NCBI GenBank assembly: GCA_016715965.1
Contig: JADJXG010000003.1
Coordinates: 1-56,390 of the forward strand
Direction: 5' to 3'
Length of the DNA: 56,390 nucleotides
Source: Saprospiraceae bacterium
GTDB lineage: Bacteria; Bacteroidota; Bacteroidia; Chitinophagales; Saprospiraceae
Positions 21,401 to 29,314 of the stretch are shown here, piece after piece; position 1 is the stretch's first letter, and every line of letters starts with the position of its first letter. The notes under the pieces were generated by a model, which worked only from the letters and a program-made list of their open reading frames with translations, made no database searches and was not told the origin of the DNA. The translations under genes and the position numbers were made by a program.

Positions 21401-21522
21401 TTGAAAGATTTAATGTGGTTAAACAGGCTCAAGCAGTTCCAGATTATTTGAGGCAAGTGGTTGCACCTAAAATTAAAAGTACGGTCAGCAACATATTTAG
21501 CAAGCTAAATCCTTTTGATTAA
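18445..21522 (+). CDS. Large virion protein with a lysozyme-like transglycosylase domain
   Basis: 1025 residues. The first ~400 are helical and Gln/Glu/Ala-rich (coiled-coil like). Around 720-830 lies a lysozyme-fold signature: a Glu in VLQGENAP (about 741, the likely catalytic acid), then GSEDRGLFQIN (about 757-767), and GWKAWYG near 815. That pattern is typical of virion-associated peptidoglycan-cutting enzymes that open a passage during DNA entry. The C-terminal 150 residues are Pro/Gln/Ser-rich and probably disordered. Located between portal and scaffold, where internal virion or ejection proteins are often found. The head-protein role is inference; the lytic domain is well supported. Confidence 0.75.
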   Translation: MATLLDRFRSISRPSLTSGSGVFSSLAKKQASAEDLMVDNLYAEGNISVEAYISHLEKRLTRAWNTPRTQVSIKEKMESANEEIVDAEVSRAHQAGEISTRARYEYELSKLENMKEKGSTAYINQQRLVSSLKDQAERQERSAFRIEQLNQLSQMPEDSSEKLWQKASIYDTLAQQARLDGDEQQAISLSTQANNYQASAKRAEINDFITQARLQVSETPTAGRGVPNSDEGATLYQQLTGTQAPSFDNEGGSGGSLTGFSGVSSDVSSSALTRLDRQQQTLERLYGQREDKMVLIDAYQQAVAAAEGDQKTSLTIALNNLQDDIAGIDNSIANTTVSIEDTIGDIQAARAKAAASAFNQERRIIERDFSKTEDELEQDFRDGKITKNEYVAKGLMLAQAKTGFFDQASQLYNNFGNDSSADSYLEKAEDMVRIHESLIGVAQNIEDYEPLFIDSESPLTNLLGQRQSKGDVVLTDVGNMKRAGQFDENYALIDGVWHKVYYPASIEVDGKEIQVTDKDGFLIDSPVIKDYARKQGLGYINKLDDTGKLSQERVKFLQSQDESGNIISRPYAESTVNEMLQNQILEQTPEGEIVQRKPFKADDLIGLKLEAKVQEKLEKSVPVLKNLREQFEAATEVYGDQTPIQRVININKDLFSNIGNVSRSINNFIAPQTKPFVEAATKFGGNLLDTIKRGASNLFGGIKLPGIVPEAKAAELTGGKYSDVLNSVFGGEADDAMRVLQGENAPLDPRAVNINTNGSEDRGLFQINSDTFADFQRRKGNQMRKAGITSYDDMFDPVKNAKMAAIIKDEQGWKAWYGAPDDLRAGKSKSLGNRIKDLFGGNTPVAQAAPDLETRNLELALGLKPGDWEAGIRPNQDRIDKAFRSNDQTRELLRKHGFESSQQTEPSPSSSSRTVGFTPPAPPSNNQQQQQAPNQVQTIGDLFRPKLLSPTPEAPRPDFTTLARNTLSNIGNSFSSSFQKTTGQPLERFNVVKQAQAVPDYLRQVVAPKIKSTVSNIFSKLNPFD

Positions 21523-21526
21523 TGAT

Positions 21527-24016
21527 ATGGCATATTTCAACATTGATTTCAATCAGTTTAGATCATCTGCAAGGAAGGATGAACCGAGAATATCACCTTC
21601 TCAACAGGTTCAGACCAATCAACAAAATTTTATATCTTCTTTCCAACAGCCAACGGAAGCGCAGTTAAAAATTCCTAAGCTTAATTTAAGTAATCAGCCA
21701 CAGTTCTCTTCTGGCGGTATTCAACAACAGCCAGCACAAAAGACAAGTTTAGTTTGGAAAATCGCAGATATTTTGGACAAACCACAGCAGATGTTTCAAA
21801 ACCTCATAACTGGCGGTAAGGGTTATGAGCAGGTTCTAAAAGAAAATCCAGAAGTAAGGAAAGGTGTATCGACAGCCGTTGTTAATACGCTTGGTCCGCT
21901 AGGAGCTTTGTTGCAAGAACCATTTGAAAAGAAACTTGAAACGAGTGAGTTTACTAGAAAGGCTACGGCTTTTGGTGGTGAACTTGTATTAGATCCGCTC
22001 AATGTGGCTGGTGGATTTATTCCAAAGTTGTTTAGTAAAGCAAACAAGGCTGTTAAGGCTACTAAAACTTTTGACACGGTTGCTGATGTGACCAAACCAG
22101 TAAGAGAATTAATTGGCAGCAAGTTCGTTAGGGGATATGGATTACCTGAAACTTATAATGTCTTAAAGTCTGAGATACCTACAAAGCTTGGAGTTGGTGC
22201 CGAAAAGATCGTTAAAGATATTGCTGATGTTTTTAGTAAATATGGGGGTCTTTCCGATGAAGCCAGAGATGCAGTAGCTAAGTTTTTGGAGCCTAAATTT
22301 GCAGGAGCAGGAGAAGATTTGGGGGCTGTTAAGAAAGCACTTCAAGAATCGGGGGAGTGGGAGAAAATCCAGCCCATGCTGCGTGAGAGTAGAAGGGTTT
22401 TGAATCGTGAGGTTTATGACCTTGTTGAGAGAGGTAGAATGACGGGTGAGGTTGCAAAAGATCTCCTTACTCGTGGAGGATATTTCCCACACACTGACTT
22501 TGCCCCAAAGACTATTCAGAAATATTTTGGTAAGGGTAGAGAGATCGGGGAACGAGCTTGGTATTTAAAAAAAAGAAAGGGTGGAACTGGATTTACTTTT
22601 AATGCTCCCAAGGCTATTGCAAAACGTGAACTTGCACAATTCCAAAATGCTGTTATGCAAGATTTCTTAAAAATGGTTAAAAGTGATTTGGGATATAAAA
22701 TTCGAAAGGCTGCTCCAGCCAAAGAAGGGTTCATAGCTTTTCTTGACAACACTCCCAAAACCTTAATCGAGCTGAAGGGATGGGCTTTGCCAGAAAGGGT
22801 AGCTAAAGATCTACTGGCAGTATATGGGGAAAGCGGATTAATTGCTAGAAGCATAGATACCTTCAACAGACTTTGGAAGCCTACAGCCACAGCCATAAAT
22901 CCTTCATTTCATACCATGAACATAATGGGTAATATATTTAATTCCTGGATTGGGGGAATGAAAGATCCTAGGAAATTCTTGCAAGCCATTGGTGGTGGCT
23001 TTGATGAGGGGGAAAAAGCTATCCTTGAAAGCTCTGGAATACTTGCCAGAGGACAGTTTGGTGCAGACATTGTAAATAAAGCTTTTGCTGATGTTGATGC
23101 TGGACGGCTTTTAGCTCAGTTTGATTCTCCAATTGTAAGAAACTTAAAAAAATATAGTCCTAGACAAATTGGTAACTTTTTTGAGAATAATGCTAGATCA
23201 GCTTTCTTTTTAAACTCAAGAGAGAAATTCATAACACAAGGTTTGGATGAACTTACTGCCACAAGGAAAGCTATAGCAGAAACTAACAAATATTTGTTTG
23301 ATTATTTGGCTGGTCTTGCTCCGTTTGAAACTAATATTATGCGAAGAGTCTTCCCGTTCTACACTTGGGCTAGGTTCAACATTCCCTTGCAATTACAATC
23401 TATAGTTACAGCTCCACAGAGGTATGCACCCTTGGCAAAGTTGTATAAAACTATGAATGAGGGTTATAACATTCCAGAAAACGAGGAAGGGTTTGGTTTT
23501 CCAACTCCATTTACAGATGCTAATGGTGATCCTATTAGATGGGTTCCCAATCTACCTGTAAATGATATTTTCTCACTTAATCTTAAACGTGTTGGTAACA
23601 TGTTGAATCCAGCAATTAAGGATCTTCCACAGATTCCTGCAATGATATATCCAGGCTTTACACCGTTTGATACATATACTGGCGCACCCAGAACCGATCG
23701 TGATCTTCCTGCTGGTGAGCAATTTAGAGATTTGTTTGATCCGACTAGAAAATCATCTTTCGCTCAAAGTTTACTTAGACCAGTCAGATCAACTACTCAG
23801 TTTGGTGATGTAAATAGAAGAACTGAATCCGTGCTTGATTTGATTATTGGTGGATTCTATGTCAATAACGCAGAGAGAGCTGAGTTGAGAAAGATTTATG
23901 ATGAGTATGGTAGAAACGCTGCAATTAATGTAAAGATCAAAAGGCTTCAGTCTGAAATACAGGATCCAGAGAGATTAAGAAAAGAAACTCAGAGACTCCT
24001 TAAATTGATGGAATAA
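21527..24016 (+). CDS. Large LPD38-like protein, probable internal virion or ejection protein
   Basis: 829 residues from the ATG of MAYFNID; an in-frame TTG lies 12 bases upstream inside the preceding gene but is less likely. The N-terminal 80 residues are Gln-rich and disordered. A long helical body follows. Around 585-640 is the pattern LFDYLAGLAPFE followed by RRVFPFYTWARFNIP, characteristic of the large polyvalent protein-associated domain LPD38, found in giant phage proteins and thought to be delivered with the genome. The next segment continues with PQRYAPLAKLY. No protease or kinase motif is seen. Overlaps nothing; 4 bases separate it from the previous stop. Confidence 0.65.
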   Translation: MAYFNIDFNQFRSSARKDEPRISPSQQVQTNQQNFISSFQQPTEAQLKIPKLNLSNQPQFSSGGIQQQPAQKTSLVWKIADILDKPQQMFQNLITGGKGYEQVLKENPEVRKGVSTAVVNTLGPLGALLQEPFEKKLETSEFTRKATAFGGELVLDPLNVAGGFIPKLFSKANKAVKATKTFDTVADVTKPVRELIGSKFVRGYGLPETYNVLKSEIPTKLGVGAEKIVKDIADVFSKYGGLSDEARDAVAKFLEPKFAGAGEDLGAVKKALQESGEWEKIQPMLRESRRVLNREVYDLVERGRMTGEVAKDLLTRGGYFPHTDFAPKTIQKYFGKGREIGERAWYLKKRKGGTGFTFNAPKAIAKRELAQFQNAVMQDFLKMVKSDLGYKIRKAAPAKEGFIAFLDNTPKTLIELKGWALPERVAKDLLAVYGESGLIARSIDTFNRLWKPTATAINPSFHTMNIMGNIFNSWIGGMKDPRKFLQAIGGGFDEGEKAILESSGILARGQFGADIVNKAFADVDAGRLLAQFDSPIVRNLKKYSPRQIGNFFENNARSAFFLNSREKFITQGLDELTATRKAIAETNKYLFDYLAGLAPFETNIMRRVFPFYTWARFNIPLQLQSIVTAPQRYAPLAKLYKTMNEGYNIPENEEGFGFPTPFTDANGDPIRWVPNLPVNDIFSLNLKRVGNMLNPAIKDLPQIPAMIYPGFTPFDTYTGAPRTDRDLPAGEQFRDLFDPTRKSSFAQSLLRPVRSTTQFGDVNRRTESVLDLIIGGFYVNNAERAELRKIYDEYGRNAAINVKIKRLQSEIQDPERLRKETQRLLKLME

Positions 24017-24024
24017 GTGTCCTA

Positions 24025-24054
24025 TTGACATTTAATGATCTATTTAGATAGGCT
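24025..24054 (+). promoter_or_regulatory. Promoter before the scaffold/capsid genes
   Basis: TTGACA at 24025-24030, 18-base spacer, TAGGCT at 24049-24054. It lies just after the previous stop codon. Predicted transcription from about 24061 gives an ~85-base leader that contains two hairpins (next entry). Confidence 0.5.
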
Positions 24055-24076
24055 TAGTTATTGGTAGGTTCAAGTT

Positions 24077-24140
24077 GGACTATGGAAGTTATTTTCTGTA
24101 GTCCGTCTTGAGTCTATTAAAGACTCAAGAAGGGTGGTGA
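24077..24140 (+). promoter_or_regulatory. Structured 5' leader: two hairpins ending at the Shine-Dalgarno sequence
   Basis: Hairpin 1: GGACTA (24077-24082) with TAGTCC (24099-24104). Hairpin 2: a perfect 10-bp stem TCTTGAGTCT (24106-24115) with AGACTCAAGA (24121-24130) and a 5-base loop. It abuts the ribosome site AGGGTGGTGA (24131-24140). No T-run follows, so a terminator is unlikely. The arrangement suggests control of ribosome access or mRNA stabilisation for the scaffold and capsid genes. Confidence 0.6.
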
Positions 24141-24145
24141 TTATT

Positions 24146-24841
24146 GTGGATGAAAACGAACAGAACCAAAACGCAGGAGACCCGTCTGGTGGGAACTCAG
24201 TAATAACAGCCGATCCAGGCAATGCTGGGGTTGATCCATCAGTTAATTCAGGTGATCCCGATGGTAATGTCAGCCCTCAAACCGCTAATCAAGGGAATGA
24301 GGAACTAAGCAAGATGAAAGCTGAAATTAAACGCTTGAATCGTGCCATAGTTGAAGCTAAACGTGGTAATCGAACTCAAGGTCAGGGTGCTGATTATAAT
24401 GAAGAGATATTAAGCACTCCAGAAGGTCAATATGCTGTTTCTTTGGAAGTGGCAGATGCAAGACTTAGAGTAGGGTTAGAAGATCGTTTAAAGCTTTATC
24501 CTGAAATATCAGAAGAAGACAAAGCTAGAATAAGATCTAATCCTTGGGCTTTTGCCAATAGACAGTCTTGGATGACTGGAAATTACGAACAGGCTCTTGA
24601 CGAAATAGAGCTGACTTTACTCGATAGGGTTGAAGATACTAGTTCTCAACAACCGAACCAGAATCTGCAAGGGGACTCACAGGCTCAACCAGCTAATATT
24701 CAAGGCAATCCAGCACCAGAAATAGTAAATCCTGGTATGGCTGATGCTGGAGGTGAAGAGGATGTAAATCCTTGGACTATGCCTATAGATAAGTTGGAAA
24801 GACTTGCTGAAGAGCAATTCAAGAAAGCCCAAGCCCAATAG
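24146..24841 (+). CDS. Putative scaffolding protein
   Basis: 231 residues, starting at the GTG five bases after a GGTGGTGA ribosome site (an in-frame GTG at 24134 lies inside that site and is rejected). Acidic and Asn/Gln/Gly-rich at the N-terminus, a coiled-coil segment around 55-75 (KMKAEIKRLNRAIVEAK), and a helical C-terminus ending in EEQFKKAQAQ. Composition, size and position directly before the major capsid gene are what scaffolds for HK97-fold capsids look like. No sequence motif proves it. Shares a leader with strong structure, which suggests high, controlled expression. Confidence 0.65.
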   Translation: MDENEQNQNAGDPSGGNSVITADPGNAGVDPSVNSGDPDGNVSPQTANQGNEELSKMKAEIKRLNRAIVEAKRGNRTQGQGADYNEEILSTPEGQYAVSLEVADARLRVGLEDRLKLYPEISEEDKARIRSNPWAFANRQSWMTGNYEQALDEIELTLLDRVEDTSSQQPNQNLQGDSQAQPANIQGNPAPEIVNPGMADAGGEEDVNPWTMPIDKLERLAEEQFKKAQAQ

Positions 24842-24867
24842 AAAGGTGGTGAAATATTAAATAAAAC

Positions 24868-25785
24868 ATGTCTGAAATGACAAGAGCCTTGGGTGCCAAC
24901 ACAATCGAAGTCTACAACGTTAGAAAAACATTGGAGTTTGCAAAACCCAAGCTGGTCTATCCACAATTCGGTATGCCTGATATGGTGATGCGAAGAAAGG
25001 GTCAAACAGCTTCTTGGCTGAAATTTGACAAACTTAGCATCCCAGGATCAGTTCTTGCTGATTCTCCTACATGGGCTCCAGAGACCGTTACAGATTCTAC
25101 TGTAACTGCAACACTGGAACTTTGGGGAAATGGTGTCACCTTGCTTGAGGCATTGGGGGAAACCTCATTCCTCAAACTGGAAGATGAGTACAAAAAACTT
25201 ATCGGTCAGAACGCTGGTGAAACTATTAACGAAAAGGTAAGAGATGTGCTTATTGCTGGTACTACTGTTGGTTATGCAAACAACAAAAATGCTAGGCAAG
25301 GGCTTATCAGTACAGATACCATTGACTTAGACGATATTTTAGACAACGTAGAAACCCTTGAGGTAAACGATGCTCCTATGATGGGAGATGAATACGTTGC
25401 TATTATTTCGCCTTATGTCAAAACTCGTTTGATGAAAGATACAGCTTTCAGAGAGGCAACTCGATATCTTGCAAAGGATAATTCTCTGTTTACAGGGGAG
25501 GTTGCTAATATTGATGGTGTAAGGTTCGTAAGAACTTCTACAGCTCCATCAGTCTCTGATTCTGGATCCAATAACTCCGTTTCCAATGTCGAGCAAACCT
25601 TGATACTTGGTGAAGGAGCTTATGGTATAGCTAGGTTATTGCCTGGAGATTTTGATGTCGTTATTACGCCTCCTGGAGGTCACGGTGACGAATACAAAGT
25701 TAAAACAGCAATAGCATGGAAAGCTTATCTGAAATCTGTGATTCTACAACAGAGCTACATGCTCCGATTAGAGTCTGCACGATAA
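24868..25785 (+). CDS. Major capsid protein, N4-gp56 type
   Basis: 305 residues. The sequence follows the N4 gp56 capsid family pattern: an N-terminal segment with LEFAKPKLVYPQFG, then a basic and strand-rich E-loop-like part with RRKGQTASWLKFDKL, TATLELWGNGVTL, and a C-terminal region containing GEGAYGIARLLPGD and the final LRLESAR. These proteins adopt the HK97 fold and build the icosahedral head. The ATG is the only sensible start, because a TAA lies in frame 6 bases upstream. The ribosome site AAAGGTGGTGA ends 16 bases before it, longer than usual spacing, with TATTAA in between. Confidence 0.88.
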   Translation: MSEMTRALGANTIEVYNVRKTLEFAKPKLVYPQFGMPDMVMRRKGQTASWLKFDKLSIPGSVLADSPTWAPETVTDSTVTATLELWGNGVTLLEALGETSFLKLEDEYKKLIGQNAGETINEKVRDVLIAGTTVGYANNKNARQGLISTDTIDLDDILDNVETLEVNDAPMMGDEYVAIISPYVKTRLMKDTAFREATRYLAKDNSLFTGEVANIDGVRFVRTSTAPSVSDSGSNNSVSNVEQTLILGEGAYGIARLLPGDFDVVITPPGGHGDEYKVKTAIAWKAYLKSVILQQSYMLRLESAR

Positions 25786-25872
25786 GATTGTTGACTAAAA
25801 ATGGAGTAGCTTATCACTCTATAAATCAATAAGCCCTTTGGGGTGGGAAGGTAAAACCTCAACAGGTAATAA

Positions 25873-25901
25873 TTGACAGGTAGTTGTTTTGGGATTACCA
25901 T
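25873..25901 (+). promoter_or_regulatory. Promoter after the capsid gene
   Basis: TTGACA at 25873-25878, 17-base spacer, TACCAT at 25896-25901, then only GAATT before the ATG of the next gene. Geometry implies a leaderless transcript. The 88 bases between the capsid stop and this box hold no other feature I recognise. Confidence 0.5.
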
Positions 25902-25906
25902 GAATT

Positions 25907-26197
25907 ATGGCAGTAGACGAAATAGTAAAAATTATTAATGGACAAAAGACAGTATCTTCGGCTGGGACTGCCGAGCAATTAATTGCAACTTCAACTCAAG
26001 TGGAATCAGTAACTATCAAAGCTCTTTCTGGAAATACTGGATCAGTTTATGTAGGAAATAACGTAGTATCTTCAAGTAATGGTTTTGTGTTAGCTGCTGG
26101 TGAAGCTATTAGTCTTGATATCGATGATCTTTCATTAGTTTATATAGATGTTGGAACAAATGATGATGGTGTAAGTTGGATTGCAATAGCAGAATAA
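25907..26197 (+). CDS. Small virion protein, possible capsid decoration
   Basis: 96 residues, beta-rich, with repeated short hydrophobic strands (VESVTIKALSGNTGSVYVG, LSLVYIDVG) resembling small head-decoration or fibre-base proteins that phages often encode right after the capsid gene. The assignment rests on position and predicted fold only. It has its own promoter five bases upstream and no Shine-Dalgarno sequence. Two bases separate it from the next gene. Confidence 0.55.
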   Translation: MAVDEIVKIINGQKTVSSAGTAEQLIATSTQVESVTIKALSGNTGSVYVGNNVVSSSNGFVLAAGEAISLDIDDLSLVYIDVGTNDDGVSWIAIAE

Positions 26198-26198
26198 T

Positions 26199-27602
26199 AT
26201 GACTCCGAGTACAAGATTTTCAGGTGGTGGGGGAGGAACAACAACTCCGAGAGCAGCTTCTTTGGTAGTCGCTGCTTCTAATTCTATTGATAACACTGGT
26301 GCTGATTACGTCTGTGATGGAACAGCCGACAATGTAGAGATACAGGCAGCTATTGACGCACTTGGTGATATTGGAGGAAAGATACAATTGTTAGAAGGTA
26401 CATATACCCTTGCTGCCGATATTACTCTTGATGATAAAATTGAGATTGCTGGGTTTGGGGCTGGAAATACTATATTAGATTTTGCGAATGGAGCTTTTGG
26501 GATAGTTTGGGGAGCTATTTCAGATGCTTGTATGAGAGATCTGAAAATATATAGATCTGCTGACACTTCGGGGTGTATTGCGATGACTTCATCCACAAGA
26601 CCCAGGTTAATTGGGGTTGAGATTGAAGCTGGTACTACTGTTACAGTAAATGGTATAACAGCTTCTTCGTTGGTCGATTTTTGGTTTGATAGATGTTATA
26701 TTCATGGTTTTACCAGTGCCACAGCTTACGGGATAAATTTTGGAGCAACTACTCCAGGTACGGTAATTAATTGCAGATTTGAATCTAACTATCGGGGAAT
26801 TTATTTAAACAATACATCTCAATCAAATATAATTGGGTGTAGATTTAGCGTACAAAATGCTGTAGATGCGTATGGGATGCGCATAAAAGATTACGGAATG
26901 GTTAAGCATTGTCATTTCACGCACGGTAGTAGAGTCGCACTTCAGTTGGATGGAGAACAAAATCAAATAATTGGAAATTACTTTACTGGAACTGGTTATG
27001 GAATACAAACAATAGGAGCGCATGATAATGTGGGAATAATTCATGACAATATATTTATCGGTTCCGATATTCTTTTGGGTGTAGCAACAAAAGGACTTTC
27101 CATCAAAAATAATGGGTTTGGTTCCAATTCTACAATCAATTTAAACAATTCAGAAACGATCGATGTTGAGGGTAATTACTCCTTAAATGTTAGTGCGCCA
27201 GCTACTACGATTGAAAATACAAGAAAAATATTAACGGCAAAAAATACTTCTGGCGGTGCTTTGGCAGTGGGAGATGTTGTTACATTAAAAGCTGTTGCTG
27301 CAGGTAATGAGGTAACAACCACAACAGCTCAAGGAGATGATTTAGTGTTTGGTATGGCAACAGAAGCAGCAGATAATGATGCTTATTTGAGGGTGCTTGT
27401 TCAGGGTAAAACAGTAAATCTCAAGGTTGATGGCACAACGGATATTGCAGTGGGAGATTTTCTTGGGACATTTACTACAGCAGGAGTAGCTATGAAAGCA
27501 GCTTCTGGGGATATGGCTTTTGCGATTGCATTGGAAGCATATACAAGTGATGATAGCGCAGGTGTAATAGATGCTCTTTTGGTCACTCCAAGGAAAATAT
27601 AG
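26199..27602 (+). CDS. Beta-helix protein with DUF2190-like C-terminal domain
   Basis: 467 residues. After a Gly-rich start, residues ~25-340 form a right-handed beta-helix of the pectate-lyase/tailspike type: an IQAAIDALGDIGGKIQLLEG segment that opens such folds, then repeated IxGN-like rungs (for example NQIIGNYFTG). No catalytic triad of a lyase can be pointed out. Residues ~345-467 (SGGALAVGDVVTLKA onward) resemble DUF2190-type head-decoration domains. Together this suggests a capsid-surface spike or fibre that may bind or trim a polysaccharide. It is the last gene before the sugar-transferase block. Confidence 0.65.
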   Translation: MTPSTRFSGGGGGTTTPRAASLVVAASNSIDNTGADYVCDGTADNVEIQAAIDALGDIGGKIQLLEGTYTLAADITLDDKIEIAGFGAGNTILDFANGAFGIVWGAISDACMRDLKIYRSADTSGCIAMTSSTRPRLIGVEIEAGTTVTVNGITASSLVDFWFDRCYIHGFTSATAYGINFGATTPGTVINCRFESNYRGIYLNNTSQSNIIGCRFSVQNAVDAYGMRIKDYGMVKHCHFTHGSRVALQLDGEQNQIIGNYFTGTGYGIQTIGAHDNVGIIHDNIFIGSDILLGVATKGLSIKNNGFGSNSTINLNNSETIDVEGNYSLNVSAPATTIENTRKILTAKNTSGGALAVGDVVTLKAVAAGNEVTTTTAQGDDLVFGMATEAADNDAYLRVLVQGKTVNLKVDGTTDIAVGDFLGTFTTAGVAMKAASGDMAFAIALEAYTSDDSAGVIDALLVTPRKI

Positions 27603-27604
27603 AA

Positions 27605-27799
27605 ATGAAAAGTAAAAAGCCTGTCAAAGAACTCTCAAATTTTGTGTTACCATATAAAGTAACTTTTCCAGTAAGAGTGGAAGGTTCGGTGAATAAAATC
27701 AAGTTTTCGTATAAAGCGAACGAGGAGTCTGAAATAGACAGTTTTTCTATTTATCAGGCAATATCACATAGCTCTTATGGAAGATACTTTAAAGATTAA
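27605..27799 (+). CDS. Hypothetical 64-residue protein
   Basis: Starts two bases after the previous stop and overlaps the first glycosyltransferase gene by 23 bases, so it fits the tight operon. Mixed strand pattern with a Lys-rich start (MKSKKPVKEL); no domain recognised. It could also be an extended leader of the next gene in another frame. Confidence 0.5.
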   Translation: MKSKKPVKELSNFVLPYKVTFPVRVEGSVNKIKFSYKANEESEIDSFSIYQAISHSSYGRYFKD

Positions 27800-28826
27800 C
27801 TATTATGGGTACTTTACTAGTTTTGGAGGTTATGGCATTGCTAACCTTAATTGGGTATGTCATCTTTCTCGTCTGGGAGTCGATGTTTACCCACATGCTA
27901 AGTTCATTCCTCTTCCTGGTACTCCTGAGTATGCTGTCCTTACTGGTGAGCAAAGAGATATTCTCCAAAAACCGTTCACAAGACAAAGAATAGGAATAAT
28001 CGAAACCACTCCTTTCTCCTTTCATCTTAATAAATCCAAGTTCAAGATTGCTAATACTATGGCTGAGTCTGATGAGATTGGTGAACCTTGGGTAAATGCT
28101 TGTAATTCGATGGATATGGTCGTAGTTCCGAATGAGTTTCAAAAAAGAGTATTTGAGAAATCTGGCGTAACAGTTCCAGTAAGTGTGATACGTCATGGAA
28201 CTTGGACTGAAATGTTCCCATATTGCGAAAGACCACAGAAGAGCAAATTTAGGTTTGGGATTGTGGGATATTTAAACGACAGGAAGGGAGTATTTGAATT
28301 GATGAAAGCTTTTGTGTCAGAATTTGATAATAATGAACCTGTTGAACTTTATCTTAAAAGTAGTAATAAAGAGTTTGGTTTTTATCGTTATTTCAGTGAT
28401 GATCGTATTATTACCGACACAAGACATGTCTCGCCTGAAGATCTTCGTGACATTTATTACAGCTTTGATTGTTTTGTCTTTCCCTCTAAGGCTGAGGGAG
28501 TAGGTCAACCCCCCAGAGAGGCTATGTCTACAGGGCTTCCCACTATAGTTACCAATTATTCAGGATTAGAGGAGATTGCTGACTCAGAGTATGCTTATCC
28601 TTTGGAACCAATTTCATATAGCAAAGGTGTCAACCCACATGCTTTAGAACAGCCTGGTAATTGGGCTAATATAGACATACAAGAACTTATGTATTGGATG
28701 AGGTATGTTTATGAACATCAAGACGAAGCTAGGGAAAAGGGTAAGAGAGCATCAAAACATATCAATACGCATCATACATGGGAGGCTTGCGCTAAAGATA
28801 TGATAAAGTTATTAAAGACAATATGA
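27777..28826 (+). CDS. GT4-family glycosyltransferase
   Basis: 349 residues, GT-B fold. The C-terminal half carries the family's marks: FRFGIVGYLNDRKGVFELMKAF (from about 160; start of the nucleotide-sugar domain) and the sugar-donor site FVFPSKAEGVGQPPREAMSTG (about 235-255, with the Glu-x7-Glu pair), then LPTIVTNYSGLEEIA. It is retaining in known relatives. First of six genes that overlap each other by ATGA. Target unknown: virion proteins or host surface glycans. Confidence 0.88.
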   Translation: MEDTLKINYYGYFTSFGGYGIANLNWVCHLSRLGVDVYPHAKFIPLPGTPEYAVLTGEQRDILQKPFTRQRIGIIETTPFSFHLNKSKFKIANTMAESDEIGEPWVNACNSMDMVVVPNEFQKRVFEKSGVTVPVSVIRHGTWTEMFPYCERPQKSKFRFGIVGYLNDRKGVFELMKAFVSEFDNNEPVELYLKSSNKEFGFYRYFSDDRIITDTRHVSPEDLRDIYYSFDCFVFPSKAEGVGQPPREAMSTGLPTIVTNYSGLEEIADSEYAYPLEPISYSKGVNPHALEQPGNWANIDIQELMYWMRYVYEHQDEAREKGKRASKHINTHHTWEACAKDMIKLLKTI

Positions 28827-29314
28827 AAATATTAGACATAGGAGCAGGAGGAGCATCAAAAGCAGATGTTCAAGTAGATCAAGTTAAGTTTCCAGATACA
28901 ACTCATGTGTTCGATATTGTAAATACTCCGTGGGAGTTTGAAGATGAAGAGTTTGATGAAGTCAGAATGGAACAGGTTTTAGAACACATACCTTCAGTCG
29001 TTTACTACAAAGAAGATGGCAAGTTCAAACACATTTATCCGAGAGTTTTAATCATGAAAGAGATCCATAGGGTTCTCAAGAAGAATGGCATAGCACATAT
29101 ATCGGTGCCAGAGGAGATGGAGCAAATGTGTCAAGATCCAACCCATACCGACACTATGATTACTGATGGATTCTTTAATTATTTTTGTGGTCAGTGGGGC
29201 GGAAACGAAAAGGGTAGTTTTGCCTATGAAGCTTATGGAATTAATTTCAAATTTGAAAAGGTTGAAAGTTATAGAACGGGATTTATAAGAACAGTGAGAC
29301 TCAAAAAGCCATGA
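28823..29314 (+). CDS. SAM-dependent methyltransferase (type 11-like)
   Basis: 163 residues. MKILDIGAGGASKADVQVD is a canonical motif I placed at the very N-terminus; the FDEVRMEQVLEHIP segment (about 50-63) is the usual motif IV region of methyltransferases of small metabolites or sugars, and REIHRVLKKNG-type text follows (KEIHRVLKKNGIAHIS). Short for the family, lacking an N-terminal cap. Overlaps its neighbours by ATGA on both sides, so it is translated together with the transferases and probably methylates a sugar. Confidence 0.8.
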   Translation: MKILDIGAGGASKADVQVDQVKFPDTTHVFDIVNTPWEFEDEEFDEVRMEQVLEHIPSVVYYKEDGKFKHIYPRVLIMKEIHRVLKKNGIAHISVPEEMEQMCQDPTHTDTMITDGFFNYFCGQWGGNEKGSFAYEAYGINFKFEKVESYRTGFIRTVRLKKP

